64,000 bases of DNA from Syngnathus acus. Its lineage: Eukaryota; Chordata; Actinopteri; Syngnathiformes; Syngnathidae. This document shows, one piece after another, positions 1 through 12,448 of this stretch. The position numbers and the translations under genes were made by a program. Numbering within the stretch: the stretch's first letter is position 1; each line of letters opens with the position of its first letter. The stretch covers positions 7,405,956 through 7,469,955 of the forward strand of contig NC_051095.1 of assembly GCF_901709675.1 (NCBI RefSeq). Reading direction: 5' to 3'. Below the pieces are notes generated by a model. The model was not told where the DNA came from. It was given only the letters and a program-made list of their open reading frames with translations, and did not search any database.

Positions 1-3000
1 TTTGTCCAAATCCCCGCCCAGATCCTCCGCTTGGTATTCCACTGGCTCGATGGCCACCAACTCCTCGTGCTCCGGTGTCAAGGGGAAATCCGGGTGGTCG
101 GAGAAAGCGGGATTATCCTGGCTGGGGCTGTGGGGCGACGGCAGCGACAGCATCAGGGTGTGAGGGAGGCAATCTGGAAGGGACAAAAGACCGCAGCCTG
201 CATACATTATTATATTCATACATACATATATACGTTCATACATACAGACATAACTTATACATAAATACAAATTGGAAATACATGCTACAGGATAGTAGGA
301 AAGCTCTGCACGACTTTAGTCCAAATCAAATTCCTCCTAACCCTAACTACCGCTTACTTGACATCACGATGCTGAAGGATATCAGCAGAGCACTACTTTT
401 GTCGCAACTAAACCTCTCAACTGACTTCAATTGAGTTCCTTGACACTAAGATGTCATAAGATAGCAGGGAAGCACTATTTTCATCCAAATAAAACACATT
501 CAACTTACTTGATCATTTCTTCGACAGATGAGCACAAAAATGACAAACGGTGCTATTTTCCTTTGCAAATAACTGAGGATAGGGTAATTTGAAGAGATTG
601 CGCAAGTATAAATTTGTGAAAACTTAACTTCAAATCTTATGGGTTCACTTTTGCTTTAAAAAAACCCAAAAGCAAAGCGTTCCATGTTTTTGTGTAACCA
701 AGATTCCACCAGATGGTGGCAAAAACAACAAATGGGTGAGTTTGTCAGAATATAGGCGAACAGGTTACCAAAAATATGAACCATAATCAAATAGACAAAA
801 CTATGTGAATGAGGACCCGTGACTATGTGGGGTTCAATAATGCCACAAGATGACACTAAAGCAATGTTGTTGTTTTTTTAAATCATTATGACCGTAGGCT
901 TTCAGCCAAAATGGTAAAATAAGAAAACATTTGGGGAATTTGGATACTTCCCACGATACTTGATTATTTCAATCAATTACATTGGCGCACAAGAGGCACA
1001 TTACGCAGAGAAAAGTGGACATTATTTGTAAAGAAGCTCTTGATGAGCCCATATGGAGGTCCGCATGTCAAAGGCGCTCAACATTAAGGAGGCTATTGGC
1101 TCGTTACCACGGAAATAGAAGGTTGTAGCCATGGTGACAGAAGGCAAACACAGGAACAATGTCGCATGCTGAGAACGTCGGAGAGAGACTGAAAAGGCGG
1201 CGGCAGTAAAAGTGACAGCAAGCGCTGTTACACCGCTGATAAAATATCCTATAGGCTCAAATTCATAAAGGCTCACAGGCGGGTGACTGGGTTTAAGTTT
1301 ACTCATTACCCGCGGCGGGTGGGCGGGACCAGCAAGGCCCTACGAGAAGCCCTTAACTACAATTACAACCTACATTCTGATATTTGTTCCATTAAATCAT
1401 ATTTATTCATTAGATACTTTGCTCTATTCATTTTGAAGCATTTCTATTGGACGAACTGCTTCCGGTACGCATATATTTTTCTCCAATAAGATTTAAGCCT
1501 CTGTGTGTTGCCATGTCAAATTAATCTGCCCATGGACTTCACAGCGTATTTTAATTTTAATAAACAATTTTGTTTAATCACATTTCAATCTTGGCCTCAC
1601 TATGTTCGTAAAAGTATTGTGAATTTTTTTATTAGATTGTATTTTTCCCTCCTTGACTTGTTTTCTTTTTGGGTACTAACCTGACATTTCCATGGAGTCG
1701 CACACTACAGACACGCCATAGTCCACGTCTTCCAACCTGGAATCCAATTTAAAAACACATCAGGTCAAAAAGCCCAACAATGGGGATGGTTAAATATTCA
1801 TCTTAGAGGTTGGTCACAAATTGTACTCAGGAAAGAGTTTTGTTACTTTAGAATAGGATTCAAGTAAGAGTAGAAAAAGAATTACTTGAGTAGTAGTAAA
1901 TATAATTGAGCCACTGAAAACAAGAGTGAGTAAGGTCTATTTTTGTCACGTTCAAGATAATTGAAGAAAACCCACACCCTCTTAACTGTGAGGTGAGTGT
2001 GCTAATCAGTGTGCAACAATGCCACCCTATGAAATAAATAAATAAATAAATAAAATGTTTACAGTATATTTAATTTTATCAGGCCAGTAAAGTTATGAAT
2101 AGTTACACAACTTTACACGCACACACTTAGGTGACTTTTACTGTCCAATAACTGGACCAATTTACATTACCATGATGATGACTCCCATATGACTCTTGCA
2201 AAACATCTCAGAAAAAAAGCCAGTGTGTCTGAATGTCATTTTTCATATTTTATCAATTTTATGCTATGTGAACTGTTTGAACTTAGACCACAATAACTCC
2301 AAACCCTTTTTTCCCTAATCCCCATTTTTTCACCTTTCTGGCATCCTTAATTATACTAACAAAAATGACACAAATGGGGTTATTTTAGTTTTGTTCACAG
2401 TGGTTTGATTATACCAATAGACGAACTTTCAACAAATGAAATGGAAGAAATGTGTCGGACAAATGATGAAAGTGTGATTGCTCTTACAAGGCAGGTTTGT
2501 TTATGAGGCTGCTGCTGTTGCTGTGGTAGGCGTGCGTCTTCCGAAGAACTTCCAACAGCGACGTTCGATGATCTGGATTCACGCGCCACAGAGATCCTTT
2601 CCCTGCCGACTGAAAACAACCGCACAAGAGTAGAATAAGTGGAATTTCCCTGTGTGGGACAAACAAAGGAATATTTGATCATTTAGAAGCCCGCTACATA
2701 GATATACATTTGATCCTGACCAAAAGCATGTTTTACATTACCTGCAAGTAACAGGTCATTATTACACAATAGAAAAAGTTTGGGTCCAAAAATCAAACCT
2801 TGTGGCACTCCGTAATTGATGTTTTGATTTTGTATTACTTATAAGAATAAAATGCCTCATATTTTCCAAGGAGCATTTTTAACCACTGATCACTGCTGAT
2901 GTTTTTATTGCAATAATGCCAAAAGTCAATTACTAATTTTGATGGGTAAAGATGATGAGACAGTCACGGCATGAATTAAAAGTTGTATCTCAATGCATCA

Positions 3001-3625
3001 CGATAGATTTAGTTCTGCAGGTAAGACGTGGGTGTTATTGCACTGCACCTACCTGACTTTTGTCCCTATCCATGCGGCGGAAGCTCTTGCTCAAGGACAG
3101 ATTGTGCCTGACCGAGTTCCTCCACCCTGCGCTGGCCGTCCTGTAGTAGGGAAACTTGTCCACAATCCAGCCGTAAATGTCCTTCACCGGGAGCCTCTTG
3201 TCCGTTGAGTCCTCTATGGCCATGAAAATCAGGCTACTGAAGGAGTACGGCGGCTTGGCTGAAGCGGGGTCCCGTATGGACTCCTCCCGGGTCTGAGGCA
3301 GCGTCACTTTAGGAATCGGCTGGAGTGGGAGAAGGTTGCCGCGTTGGTGTAACCAGCTGAGGCACGTCAGGTCATCCTGGTCCCACGTGCCCGGGGGACA
3401 CTCCAGATGTTGGGACACCATGCAGTTAGAAAGCGGAGAGCAGTAGGAGGAGGAGGAAGAAGAAGAGGAGGAAGATGGGAGCGATTCAGCTGTGGTCGGT
3501 GACGGCGGGAAGGAGATGGGCGACAGGGGAAGGGAGGTCATGTGGCAAGAGGGGGAGAAAGGCCCCCCAAATGCAGCGGGACAAGGGCATAATGGCGCCA
3601 GGGTGTGGCACAGGTTCTCCATCAT
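1..3625 (-). CDS. FOXN2/FOXN3-class forkhead transcription factor (3' end cut by window edge)
   Basis: Exons, in transcript order: 3625-3053, 2609-2488, 1736-1681 and 173-<1. All joins have GT/AG and matching phases (0, 2, 1). The start is an ATGATG at 3625. Residues 1-120 are rich in Ser and Pro, with a run of ten Ser, then a WDQDDLTCLSWLH motif like the segment before the FOXN3 forkhead. The winged helix covers about residues 124-222: KPPYSFSSLIFMAIEDS, then GWRNSVRHNLSLSKSF (recognition helix 3), then across the first intron KSQ-SAGKGSLWRVNPDH. This matches FOXN2/3 (KSQSIGKGSLW) better than FOXN1/4, FOXJ or FOXR. The last exons carry LEDVDYGVS and an acidic tail. The expected role is nuclear, sequence-specific DNA binding, often as a repressor in this subfamily. 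The paralogue (foxn2, foxn3 or a lineage-specific copy) cannot be settled here. Intron 3 (174-1680) holds only repeat fragments. Confidence 0.85.
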
Positions 3626-4769
3626 TCACGACGACCTCTGGGGGGGGGAAAATGCCACTGAGAAAAAATGTGGGCTAACTCCATTTCTGACATGTTCGAT
3701 AAATCCCGGTCTAAATAAAGGTTTGGTACACAATTTGGGATATTGGGGAAGTCCAGTATTGCTCTCAGCACTTTTCCTGATTTTTATTACCAACATTTAA
3801 CAAAGTGACATTCAGAGACTATTTAGTCTCACTTTCTGAAAAAGTGAGAGTTAATAGTCATAATAATCTTCATAGTAATATTTTCCTTCTAGGAAAATAG
3901 ATCCCTAATTCAAATAAAAGTATAATCCAAATCCAAATAATTATATTCGACTCTAAGGAAAACTACTATTTTTGAAAAACTATCCAAATGAGGTAATCAT
4001 TACTGTACAAAACACTAGCATTAAACACATAGATGCTAATCGCTAGGCTGTGTGACCATGGAGTTTGCCATTGTATATTAGCATTCACATTGTGGAAGCT
4101 ATATTACGACTTTGAATGCAAACTATGTAATTGATTTTGTTTATTTCGACAGTAGTTACTCAAGATGTTATTTTCTGTTCACGGTCACTGAACCATTTTG
4201 CAAAAGAGTTAACGCAACCAAAATCAAAGAGATGACAAAAGGGCCACAGTTCTCACAAGATATACACTCACAAATAATACACACTCATGTGCTAACAGGA
4301 GTAATTTGTGAGGGTTTTTTTTGTGGGTGTTTTAAATATTGATGGGTAAAGAAAGAATGGGCACAGGAAAAAACTCATTTTCTCATTCAGGGTCAAAGAC
4401 TTGGAGGCTATCTGTGAAAGTGGCTGTGTCAAGACACACACGCTCACACAAACACATTTTTTTCCATCCATTGTATTTATGCAACTCCTACTAAAATGTA
4501 GCACTTGCATGTAATACGACATAATTGAGTTGGTCAAAATAGTTTTTATTAAATATATGGACTTAGATCTGCGTTACAGACTTTTTAAAAATCTCAAACA
4601 AAAGAAAATGTAGATATTGTAAAAGCTATTTTGGTCGGGTGGCGGTCTGGAGACTGATTATTGCGCCTTGATTCAGTTGGTAGTTATCCATTTGCTTCAG
4701 CCTCACGACTGATGTGCATCCACTAGAACGTTCATAGTCCATCGGATGTTCATGGCAGTCTCAGGAACA

Positions 4770-5235
4770 CGCGCCGTGTGCTGGGCGCACTCAAAACTAA
4801 CGTAATCGGGCACGAGAGTGCGTGTGCGTTACAGAACCCACTGCGCGCCTTAAAGGCGCAGAGTGGTTCAAATGGCAAAACGCACCGCAATCTAAAGTTT
4901 CCATTCTCTCTGTGTAGGTAAGGATTTGAAGCCGCCCTTTTGCTCTCAGGCGAGCCACTCGACTTTGCTTTATTAGTGTGTGCAGAATAAAATAAAATTA
5001 TATATAACTCACTAGAGTGCCGTCAAGTTCCCTCTTCGTCGGCTTCAAGGTGGATTTAGAAGACCTGAAACTTGGAGCCGCAACACGTCTGCCTCGCTCT
5101 CCGTCACTCGCTCCGTGTGCGTTGACTTTAGGTTGCCATGGAAACCGAAAAGGACGCTTTGCAGCCGGCGCGTGGACGGCTGGCAGGCGTGCGCGCTCCC
5201 GACTACAACGCTCAACGTCACAAAAGACAGGAACA
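4770..5235. promoter_or_regulatory. CpG-rich candidate promoter, probably of the forkhead gene
   Basis: This GC- and CpG-rich block stands in AT-rich surroundings, 1.2-1.6 kb upstream of the forkhead start codon. It contains an RFX X-box match, GTTGCCATGGAAAC, at 5132-5145. It could be the transcription start of the minus-strand forkhead gene, with a 5' UTR intron to 3.6 kb. No transcript evidence is visible. Confidence 0.35.
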
Positions 5236-5374
5236 TGATACGGTCAAAGTTGCCATCCAGCTTTAACTATGATACTAGATAGGCTTAACTGTGTGAAATG
5301 AAATATCTTACTAGTAGGACATACGTTTATGTTGGGGCTGGAAGAGCTGCCCATATTTGATGTGAATGCTTGTT

Positions 5375-5490
5375 TGTACTGTATATGACTCCTGCGATTG
5401 GCTGGCGACCAATCCAAGAGAGGTACCTCTCATTAAAAGTCAGCTGGGATAGGCCCACTCGTGACCCTCTACAGGCAGAATGGAAAAAAG
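5375..5490 (+). repeat. L2/SINE-like 3' tail fragment
   Basis: The sequence around GATTGGCTGGCGACCAATCC and AGTCAGCTGGGATAGGC, followed by a GTGACCCT...AGGCAGAATGG end, matches the very common fish retroelement 3' tail as I remember it. No coding part is present. A G-run follows. Confidence 0.6.
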
Positions 5491-6199
5491 TGGGGGGGGG
5501 GGGGAAAGTGTTTTAACAGTACTGAGATCAAACGGAATTCGAATAGTTTTTTTTAGTATCCACGAATGACCTCTCACCGCACCAAAAAGGACTTCAGATT
5601 TTTATAGATGCCTCAAGATGGCAGCAGCAAAGCACTACATGAAGCTGCCCAGTTTATGATGATCATTCCTTTAACACCAAGATGCCACAAGATAGTGCCA
5701 AAGAGGCTCAATCGGTTCTTCAGCCGGAGAACCCAAACAGTGAAGAGGTGAAATTTTTCATTAAGTTGACTTTTTTACCGAAGTCAAATTCCTTGTTTGG
5801 CACGCTCAAACATGGCGAATAAAAACTCTTGAATCTTGAATTACTCAAAAAATCCGTGATGAGCAAATCTGATGTGCTCGGGATCCCTGAACTGTCCCTC
5901 GGCTAAAGAGTCGAGTTGAAACAAAAATACAGTCAGCATTTCACGTGGATCCACTAAACAAGAGTCCACAATGGCCCACAATTGAATACACAAAGCTGAA
6001 TACATTTCTTTTCTTTCCTACAAAAAATCCAGAGTGTCATGCTATATTTATATTTCAGATCAATAAAAATCCAGAAAATGATTGGGAAATGGTGACATCA
6101 TACCAAGATTTATGGAAAGTTCATTCCGCATTATTGACGTATCTCGAGCAGGATTCAGTGTCACGTTTGGATTACCAGTCAGTAAATAAATCTTACTGG

Positions 6200-6780
6200 T
6201 TAACTCCTGTGCAGACTGAGTAACACTACTAGGTCCAACTCGTAGTTCTGTTTCACATGCTAGTAGCCTCCTCATCAAGGATGACAAATGCAAAAGCGGC
6301 TGTGCGTGAAGTATTTATCATATATCCTTCAAATCTGGGTTTAAGGAACTGCTACGCTCTTTATCCTGTGTGGTATTACAATTTTGCGTAGTAACGTCTA
6401 TCCCCCACTATTAGTCCAACTTTTAGCCGTCTAATACACAATTAAACCTCGATACTAAACTACTGTGTTATACTATTATCATCACTAGGCATGTGTCACA
6501 TACTAGTCAACGTCTGAACCCATCTATTCATCCATTCGTTAGTATCCTCAAAATGCCATCTATTCATTTTTTTTTTTTTTTACTGGTATGCGGTAGTTTA
6601 CTAGTGCAATAGTAGAACAATATGCCTAACTAGAATTGTTTTTTCAATTCCATGACATTTCTGCATACTAGTCTGACAACTCTGGCGTACTTCTAGGACA
6701 ACTAGGTTACTCGTGATGCAAAACTGCACAAAATGGCATCTGGTCAGGCAAAGCAGTCGACCATCCATTTAGTAGTATAT
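6200..6780. repeat. CTAGT-rich degenerate island, copy A
   Basis: TACTAG/CTAGT words recur every 20-60 bp. The segment at 6219-6240 (AGTAACACTACTAGGTCCAA) is nearly identical to one at 52869-52890 in copy C. See the finding on this family. Confidence 0.5.
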
Positions 6781-7172
6781 TAGATGGCCAAACATTGCCC
6801 TAGAAGTGGGAGGAGATCTAATGAGACGGATTATGAAGGATATGGGATAAATGACAGAAAAGAGTTTTACTTTTGACAAAGGAAACGAGTTGAATCCAAT
6901 GATGAAACCAAGCTCTGAATTTGGCAGCCCTTGTTTTAACGAAAAATGTAACGACGGCAGAAAATGAGCTTTTGTCAAAATCACGGCACACTGAAGTATT
7001 TTATACGTTTCACACGATTTGGTTAACTCAAACACACAAGTTCCTTTTTACAACTGTTTTGCTAGCTCAACGCGTGCGTACAAATCTCAGCCCGTGGAGA
7101 AAGCGGCGAGCACACAGCCACACACGCGCGCTAAAGCACTTGGACGAGCCCGCTCGCGTCAACGCCTCACAG

Positions 7173-10100
7173 TCACCTGACCAGGTGAGAGGTTAACCAG
7201 TAAATGATGATGGGCTGAAAGAGGGCGGTCACCATGGTGATGTACATGCGCACTTGGGGTTTGGCGCTGGTGTTGGTGGACATGGAGTCCGACGTCAGCG
7301 ACGTCAGGATCTTCATTTTCAGGGAACGCACCTGCACACATTTCACAGTTTCATGACACGTTCGCTTTATTAGGTACACCAGTGCACTAACTACAGTGGT
7401 ACCTTAACTTAAAGGGGAACATATGAACTGGCAACTCTCCTTGCCCACAGGTGAGAGAATTACAGGACTGTCATTGCGCCATTACCTTGAGTTGCACCAT
7501 ATTGAACTTGAACTCCCTTGTAGATCAATTCTTAGCTCACAGCAAAATCACAAAGAAATAAACAAATAGCAAAGGATTGTAACAAGAAAATCTCAGGAGG
7601 TTTTAGCCCTTGTAAGGTACCACCGATTTTTTTATGTGAAGAGACTGAATGCTTACAATGAAGAACATAAGGGCACAAGAGGACCAGGCTAGCGCCACAA
7701 AGTAGCCGTCGCTGCCAAATAGCAAGCCGCAGAGCACGGTGAAGATCATTCTGGGGAAAGTATATCAATGTTTAGTAGCCCATAGATCACAAGAGGGACA
7801 GAGATATTGGCATACGACTTCTTGCCGTTACCATCAAACCATTCCAGTCGACCACCCGAAATATAATTAAATATTGCTAATTGCTCTGAAAAAAAAAACA
7901 CTACATCAGCAACCCGAAACCAAGCAATAGCCATTTTTTTTTTTTTTTTTGCACATACAAAATCCTATAAATTGCTTAAAATGATCCAGACATCAGTGAT
8001 TTTTTTTTTAATAGTCTAGCTGTAGAAACGGAACTCGGACATACACCAAAGATGAGTATTTCCATAATATTTACCCGACATATTTGTATCCGCTGTAGGC
8101 AAGAAGGTCAAAAGTGGAGAGGTCGCTGTGTACTGTCAGCAAGTACAAACTGAGGAGCATCACCAAGACCTCAATGATGACCCACACCAAGGCCGTGCTG
8201 GCGCAGAGTCCTAGCACCTCGGGACTGAACCTTAACCACAAGTCAATTCAACGCATTAACACGCTAGAAGGTGAGGAACTAGAAAAAAAAAAAAAAAAGA
8301 ACTTCTTACCTTTTCTGAATGCCAAGGGCCATTCCAGCCAGTAAAATGTAGGTAATAAAAGCCATTGCTAGAACCGCAAAACGGGGCACAAGTCATTAAA
8401 ACATCCCAAGCTGGTTCTGATGGTGAGTATACTATGTCCAACATTTCAAGAGCTCCCCCAACCACTTGGTCTTTGTATAGAAAACATTTACATTCTCAAC
8501 TACGAGGAGACCTCCAGCCAGGCGCCACCAGACCATACCTACACAGAATGTTTGTATTGTAACTTATAACTTAACAAAATGTACAATTTCACATGTACCT
8601 GCAGCTAAAAAGTGAAGCGTGGACAGTCTCTGACTAAATGACCGAACAAAGTCAGTGAATGGGGTTCCGACTACCAAGAGCCTTTCAAATATTCAGTCTC
8701 GCTTTACTGTTTACTGTTAAATGTTTTTCCTCTGCAAGTGGTATGTGTGTGAGGGTTGAGAACTAATTTGTTCATTTAAATTTCAATGTGCAAATTCAAA
8801 TTGGCTTCTTCATGCTGGCTTACTTGGTATGTAAAGATCAGGTGCGTTGACGTCTTGTCTTGGGGTTAGCGGAGTGTCTCGATGGTAGCGAACTTCCCAA
8901 TCCTAGTAGAAGTCACCAACTCAATTTAAAACGTGAGCATACCAAATTGGATATTCATTGCTACCTACAGTAAGTAGCAGCAAATATTAGATTCATGGGG
9001 GGGGGGAAAAAAAGTTTCAAGCGATTTATTGCCCTTCCAAGTTTACTGTCGATGTAATAAAGAAAACCAAGAGATTTACACCTTGTCCATTTATGACAAC
9101 CTAAGAATGTTGCCTTAAGAATGGTCGGCTAGCTTAACGCCTACAATAAATGGCATCTATGTTGCCATGCTACAACTCTTTAATTGATTAAATAAAAAAA
9201 ATGGAGCAGCAACACATGCAGACCAACAGTGCAACACAACTTGCATCGTTACCTTCTGTGAAGCACGACTAACATTAGCGCTGTACCGATGATCTGAGAG
9301 AAGTTGAGAGCTGTCAATGAAGAGTGTATCCACCGGACCTTATTATGTAATACTCTAAGGTTCAAAATATCTCTTTGGGGCTCAATAAAGCCAAACAAAA
9401 TATTATTGAGGAACAGCTATTCATATCATTGTCTGATTACCTGATGCGTGTAAGGGAACATGAGGATCATGAGTTTCTTCAGCACGTATCTGGTGTCCAC
9501 AGCAAAGAAATATTTCAGCTTGTTTACAGACATAAATCTGCTAATCTGAAAGTCAGAGGAAGTGCAATCGTCAGATGTACATGACCACTTGCCAGAATTA
9601 AATACTGAGTGAACACTTTGAATCCCACCTCTTTGTTAACCATGTCCTTGCCTTGGTTGGCCAAGGACGACCCGTACATGACTGCGGCGTTGGCCATGGG
9701 ATCGGCAAACAAGTTGGTGGCTCCCGCTTGCATGTCGCTCGGGGGCCCCGCCATGTTGTAGCCTGGAGTGTAATAGCCCTGAGTGTTCATGCCTGAGGTG
9801 CTGGTGTCATCGAACAACATGGACTCGGCGCCCGTAGGAGTGCCGCGGCCCCTCTGTTTACCTGAGGGAGCAATTGTAGACCACCTCAAACTTGTTCTGT
9901 GACAAAGGCTGTAAACATTTGATCTCAACTAAAAATATAGGCATGTATTGTTTCATGTTATACACTTCCTCACCGAATATGATTTTGAATACAAAGTTGC
10001 ATGTTTTCTCGTTAAAAATTCTGCTGCATATACTGTACTGAGGTCATTTGGGTTTTGCCATGGCATCACTTCAGTATCAGCATTGAGGTGCTTTATACAA

Positions 10101-10845
10101 TTAGACATTAAATTAGAATTTTGGTAGGGAGAAAACAGTAGCAGGATCTTTGTTTTAATAAGGTGTGGCCTAGTAAGTGACATCAGTACTAGCACCTTTA
10201 GTCCATTTAGCTAGTTAGTCTGCGTGCGAGTGTCTGGACATGAGTTGTGGTCAACAGCAGGTCCAAACACTCAAAATTCACAAGTGAATTTGAGCTATGA
10301 ATTACCATTCTGTAACTCTTCCAGTCTCTATGTTGCAACACCCTTTCCTTGACTAATATCCTGCTTGAAGACTTGCAATTGAGTACTTGTTCATTAGTTA
10401 GGACTCTTCATGATGTGATGCCATCAAAATGTGAACAGCCTGATGAAAGTGACTGTTTTAATAAAGTAATTAAACAATGACATTTATTATGCAGGGATCA
10501 ATCACCTGTTGTAAATTTTGCCATTCAGTTGTTTATAGTTCAATGAAAATGTGCTGCGTTCTGAAATGTCACTCGGCAGCCAAATACTGAAACAAGTGTG
10601 GTTAACTGGTACAAAATTGCAGTTTACGTTTGTATGCGAGTGTAATTCATGTGGCTCGTGCGTGTATTGTGACTTGAGTGTATCTATCAACTGTATGCAT
10701 TTAGCGACCGTTATGGAAGTAATAACATTGAATAATTGACAGTTATTAAAAAAATAAAATAAAAAAAAACCATGATTCGTTTGAAGCAACATTGGTGACT
10801 CACGGGGCACTTACTTGCTCGGTATCCGTGATGTGGCAAATCCAT
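7173..10845 (-). CDS. yif1a: Yip1-interacting factor YIF1A
   Basis: Eight coding exons, in transcript order: 10845-10815, 9861-9629, 9545-9441, 8902-8824, 8367-8310, 8230-8075, 7750-7657 and 7331-7173. All splice sites are GT/AG with agreeing phases. They total 915 nt, or 304 aa, against about 293 in human YIF1A. The N-terminal cytosolic part carries [24 protein letters not shown] and [30 protein letters not shown] and DAPDLYIP-like segments follow, then about five hydrophobic segments ([81 protein letters not shown]). The C-terminus ends in LTSHLVR as in the family. YIF1 proteins pair with YIPF/Yip1 proteins and act in ER-Golgi vesicle transport. I chose yif1a over yif1b because of the fosl1-fibp-npas4 neighbourhood; sequence alone separates them less firmly. 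Confidence 0.92.
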
Positions 10846-10856
10846 TGCAAATTCTG

Positions 10857-11260
10857 GCTGACGTTAGCTTAAAAAAAAAAAACAGTGACACTTCAGCCAA
10901 TGCGTGCAAACACAATAATAAGCTCATACGCAGTAAGTAAGGATACATGTCATAGCAGTACAATTATAATTGCTGTGTTAAATGCTAATACTTTAGCTAC
11001 AAAGTTTAACACATACTGCTTGCTATCGAAGCACAGCTGGTAAGTTAAGAGTGAGAATGCGGCGCTCCACAACAAAACAATTTAGCAGAACTACAAATGT
11101 CTGATTCAAACTGCGCAATAATTGCCCCGATAATCAACATAATAAAATGAAAAAAAATACGAAAAGGGACTTACCTAGCCCGCTAACGTTAGGTAGCTAG
11201 CTACGTGGATCTTCAGACAACCCCGCTTACTCGCTACGATTGGTTTACGTCACGGTGCCT
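10857..11260 (-). promoter_or_regulatory. yif1a: yif1a 5' UTR intron, first exon and promoter
   Basis: The first coding exon begins at an acceptor at 10857. A non-coding exon ends with a donor (AG|GTAAGT on the minus strand) at 11175. Just upstream lie an inverted CCAAT box (GATTGG, about 11240) and a CRE-like TTACGTCACGG. The flank to 11340 has repeated ACGTACGT words. Confidence 0.5.
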
Positions 11261-11574
11261 GCGTGGCAATGCACGCACGTACGTACAAACGTAACAAACA
11301 AAAAGTACGTACGTAAACTGCGTAGCGCCGTTTGAGGCGTGGCTCAGTGGTGTGGACTTAACTGTTTTACTCTGCCCGCAAATTTCTTCCCCTTTCCTAT
11401 CTTTTTAAAAACTGTTTCCGTGGTGGCACTGTTTTATGACTTCACATAAAATCCACATACTGATCCATATTGAAATTTACGCCATCTGCTGGTGACATGT
11501 GGAACAGCCCAATTCACTCATTTCTATGTGGAGGTTGATTTTTGACCACAACTTTTGAACACAGCGGCCTAGAA

Positions 11575-11737
11575 CAGGGATGGATAATTCCGGTCCTCGA
11601 AGATAATTGCAGATAATTAGCAAGGTCTGCAGAAGCTGGATAACAATTCTGATCATTTGAATCAGGTCTGTTGTAGCAGGGAGACCTACAAAACATACAG
11701 GACACTGGCCCTTGAGGACCTGAATTGCCCACCCATG
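11575..11737. mobile_element. hAT-like miniature element (MITE)
   Basis: The terminal inverted repeats are CAGGGATGGATAATTCCGGT on the left and, reverse-complemented, CATGGGTGGGCAATTCAGGT on the right, both followed by CCTCGA/CCTCAA. The element is 163 bp and non-coding. The interior (CAGCTTC/GAAGCTG-like, TGATTCAAATGATC-like) resembles a common fish MITE. The 8-bp flanks do not match, so the target duplication has decayed. Confidence 0.7.
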
Positions 11738-11865
11738 ACATAGCCGTTGTCCACGTGTTTGTGAACAGTTGGTGATGAGAATGGAGCTTTCTTTGTCACC
11801 TCTTTCGCCGTTCCTTGTCATCAGTCCCGATAATTATGCACACCTTGCTATGGGGTGTTGACCTC

Positions 11866-12150
11866 CTTAAAGTTAAAGTTAAAGTCCCAATGATCGTCAC
11901 ACACACATCTGGGTGTGGTGAAATTTGTTCTCTGCATTTTAACCCATCCCCGTGAGATTTTGATCCATCCCCTGGGGGAGAGGGGATGGATCAAATTCCA
12001 ACCCCCCAATTCCAACCCTTAATGCTGAGTGCCAAGCAGGGAGGCAAAGGGTCCCACTTTTATAGTCCTTGGTATGACCCAGCCGGGGTTTGAACCCACA
12101 ACCTTCCAGTCTCAGGGTGGACACCCTACCACTAGGCCACTGAGCTGGTC
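11866..12150 (-). mobile_element. tRNA-derived SINE
   Basis: The head is at the right end, read on the minus strand. An A-box-like TGGCCTAGTGG near 12143 is followed by a B-box-like GGGTTCAAACCCC at 12085-12097, the layout of an RNA polymerase III promoter from a tRNA. The body carries the AGTGCCAAGCAGGGAGGCAA segment common in percomorph SINEs, and it ends in repeats of AACTTT at 11866-11885. It is a SINE, not a tRNA gene: the acceptor stem and anticodon arm do not close. Confidence 0.8.
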
Positions 12151-12364
12151 TAAGACCGCACCCTCCCTCATTACACAAATACACTTCACTTGATATGCTT
12201 GAAACCAACAAGCATTCAAGTTTAAACAATCTGATGTTGGAAAATACACATGAAAATGGTAATATGGTCAAAATGCTCACTAACCCAATAATTGTGCACA
12301 CGGTGTATGTTCGAGTCTGTTATGGGATATTACATTAACTTGTTGTGGGTTGGCATTCTGCATT

Positions 12365-12439
<75 letters not shown>

Positions 12440-12448
12440 GTGAGTGTG
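12365..12448. repeat. (TG)n microsatellite
   Basis: About 40 TG units, nearly pure, ending in a GCGTGTGTGAG variant. A (TATG)n run follows at 12507-12530. Confidence 0.95.

Larger units (their letters stand above)
3700..7172. other. intergenic stretch between the forkhead gene and yif1a
   Basis: No supported gene. It holds a minus-oriented copy of the AATGCTAACA repeat family (about 4028-4095), a CpG-rich segment with an RFX-like X-box (4770-5235), an L2-like retroelement tail (about 5375-5490), copies of the CCACAAGATGGC repeat (5609-5720) and a CTAGT-rich degenerate island (6200-6780). The two short open frames in the CpG-rich segment resemble no family I know. Confidence 0.6.

Noticed and set aside
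2740-2835. Possible LINE reverse transcriptase fragment (LGPKIKPCGTP followed by a stop)
   Set aside because: Eleven residues are too few to assign a family, and no more of an element is visible around it.
12085-12150. Possible tRNA gene with A and B boxes
   Set aside because: It continues into a SINE body and tail, and the cloverleaf stems do not pair.
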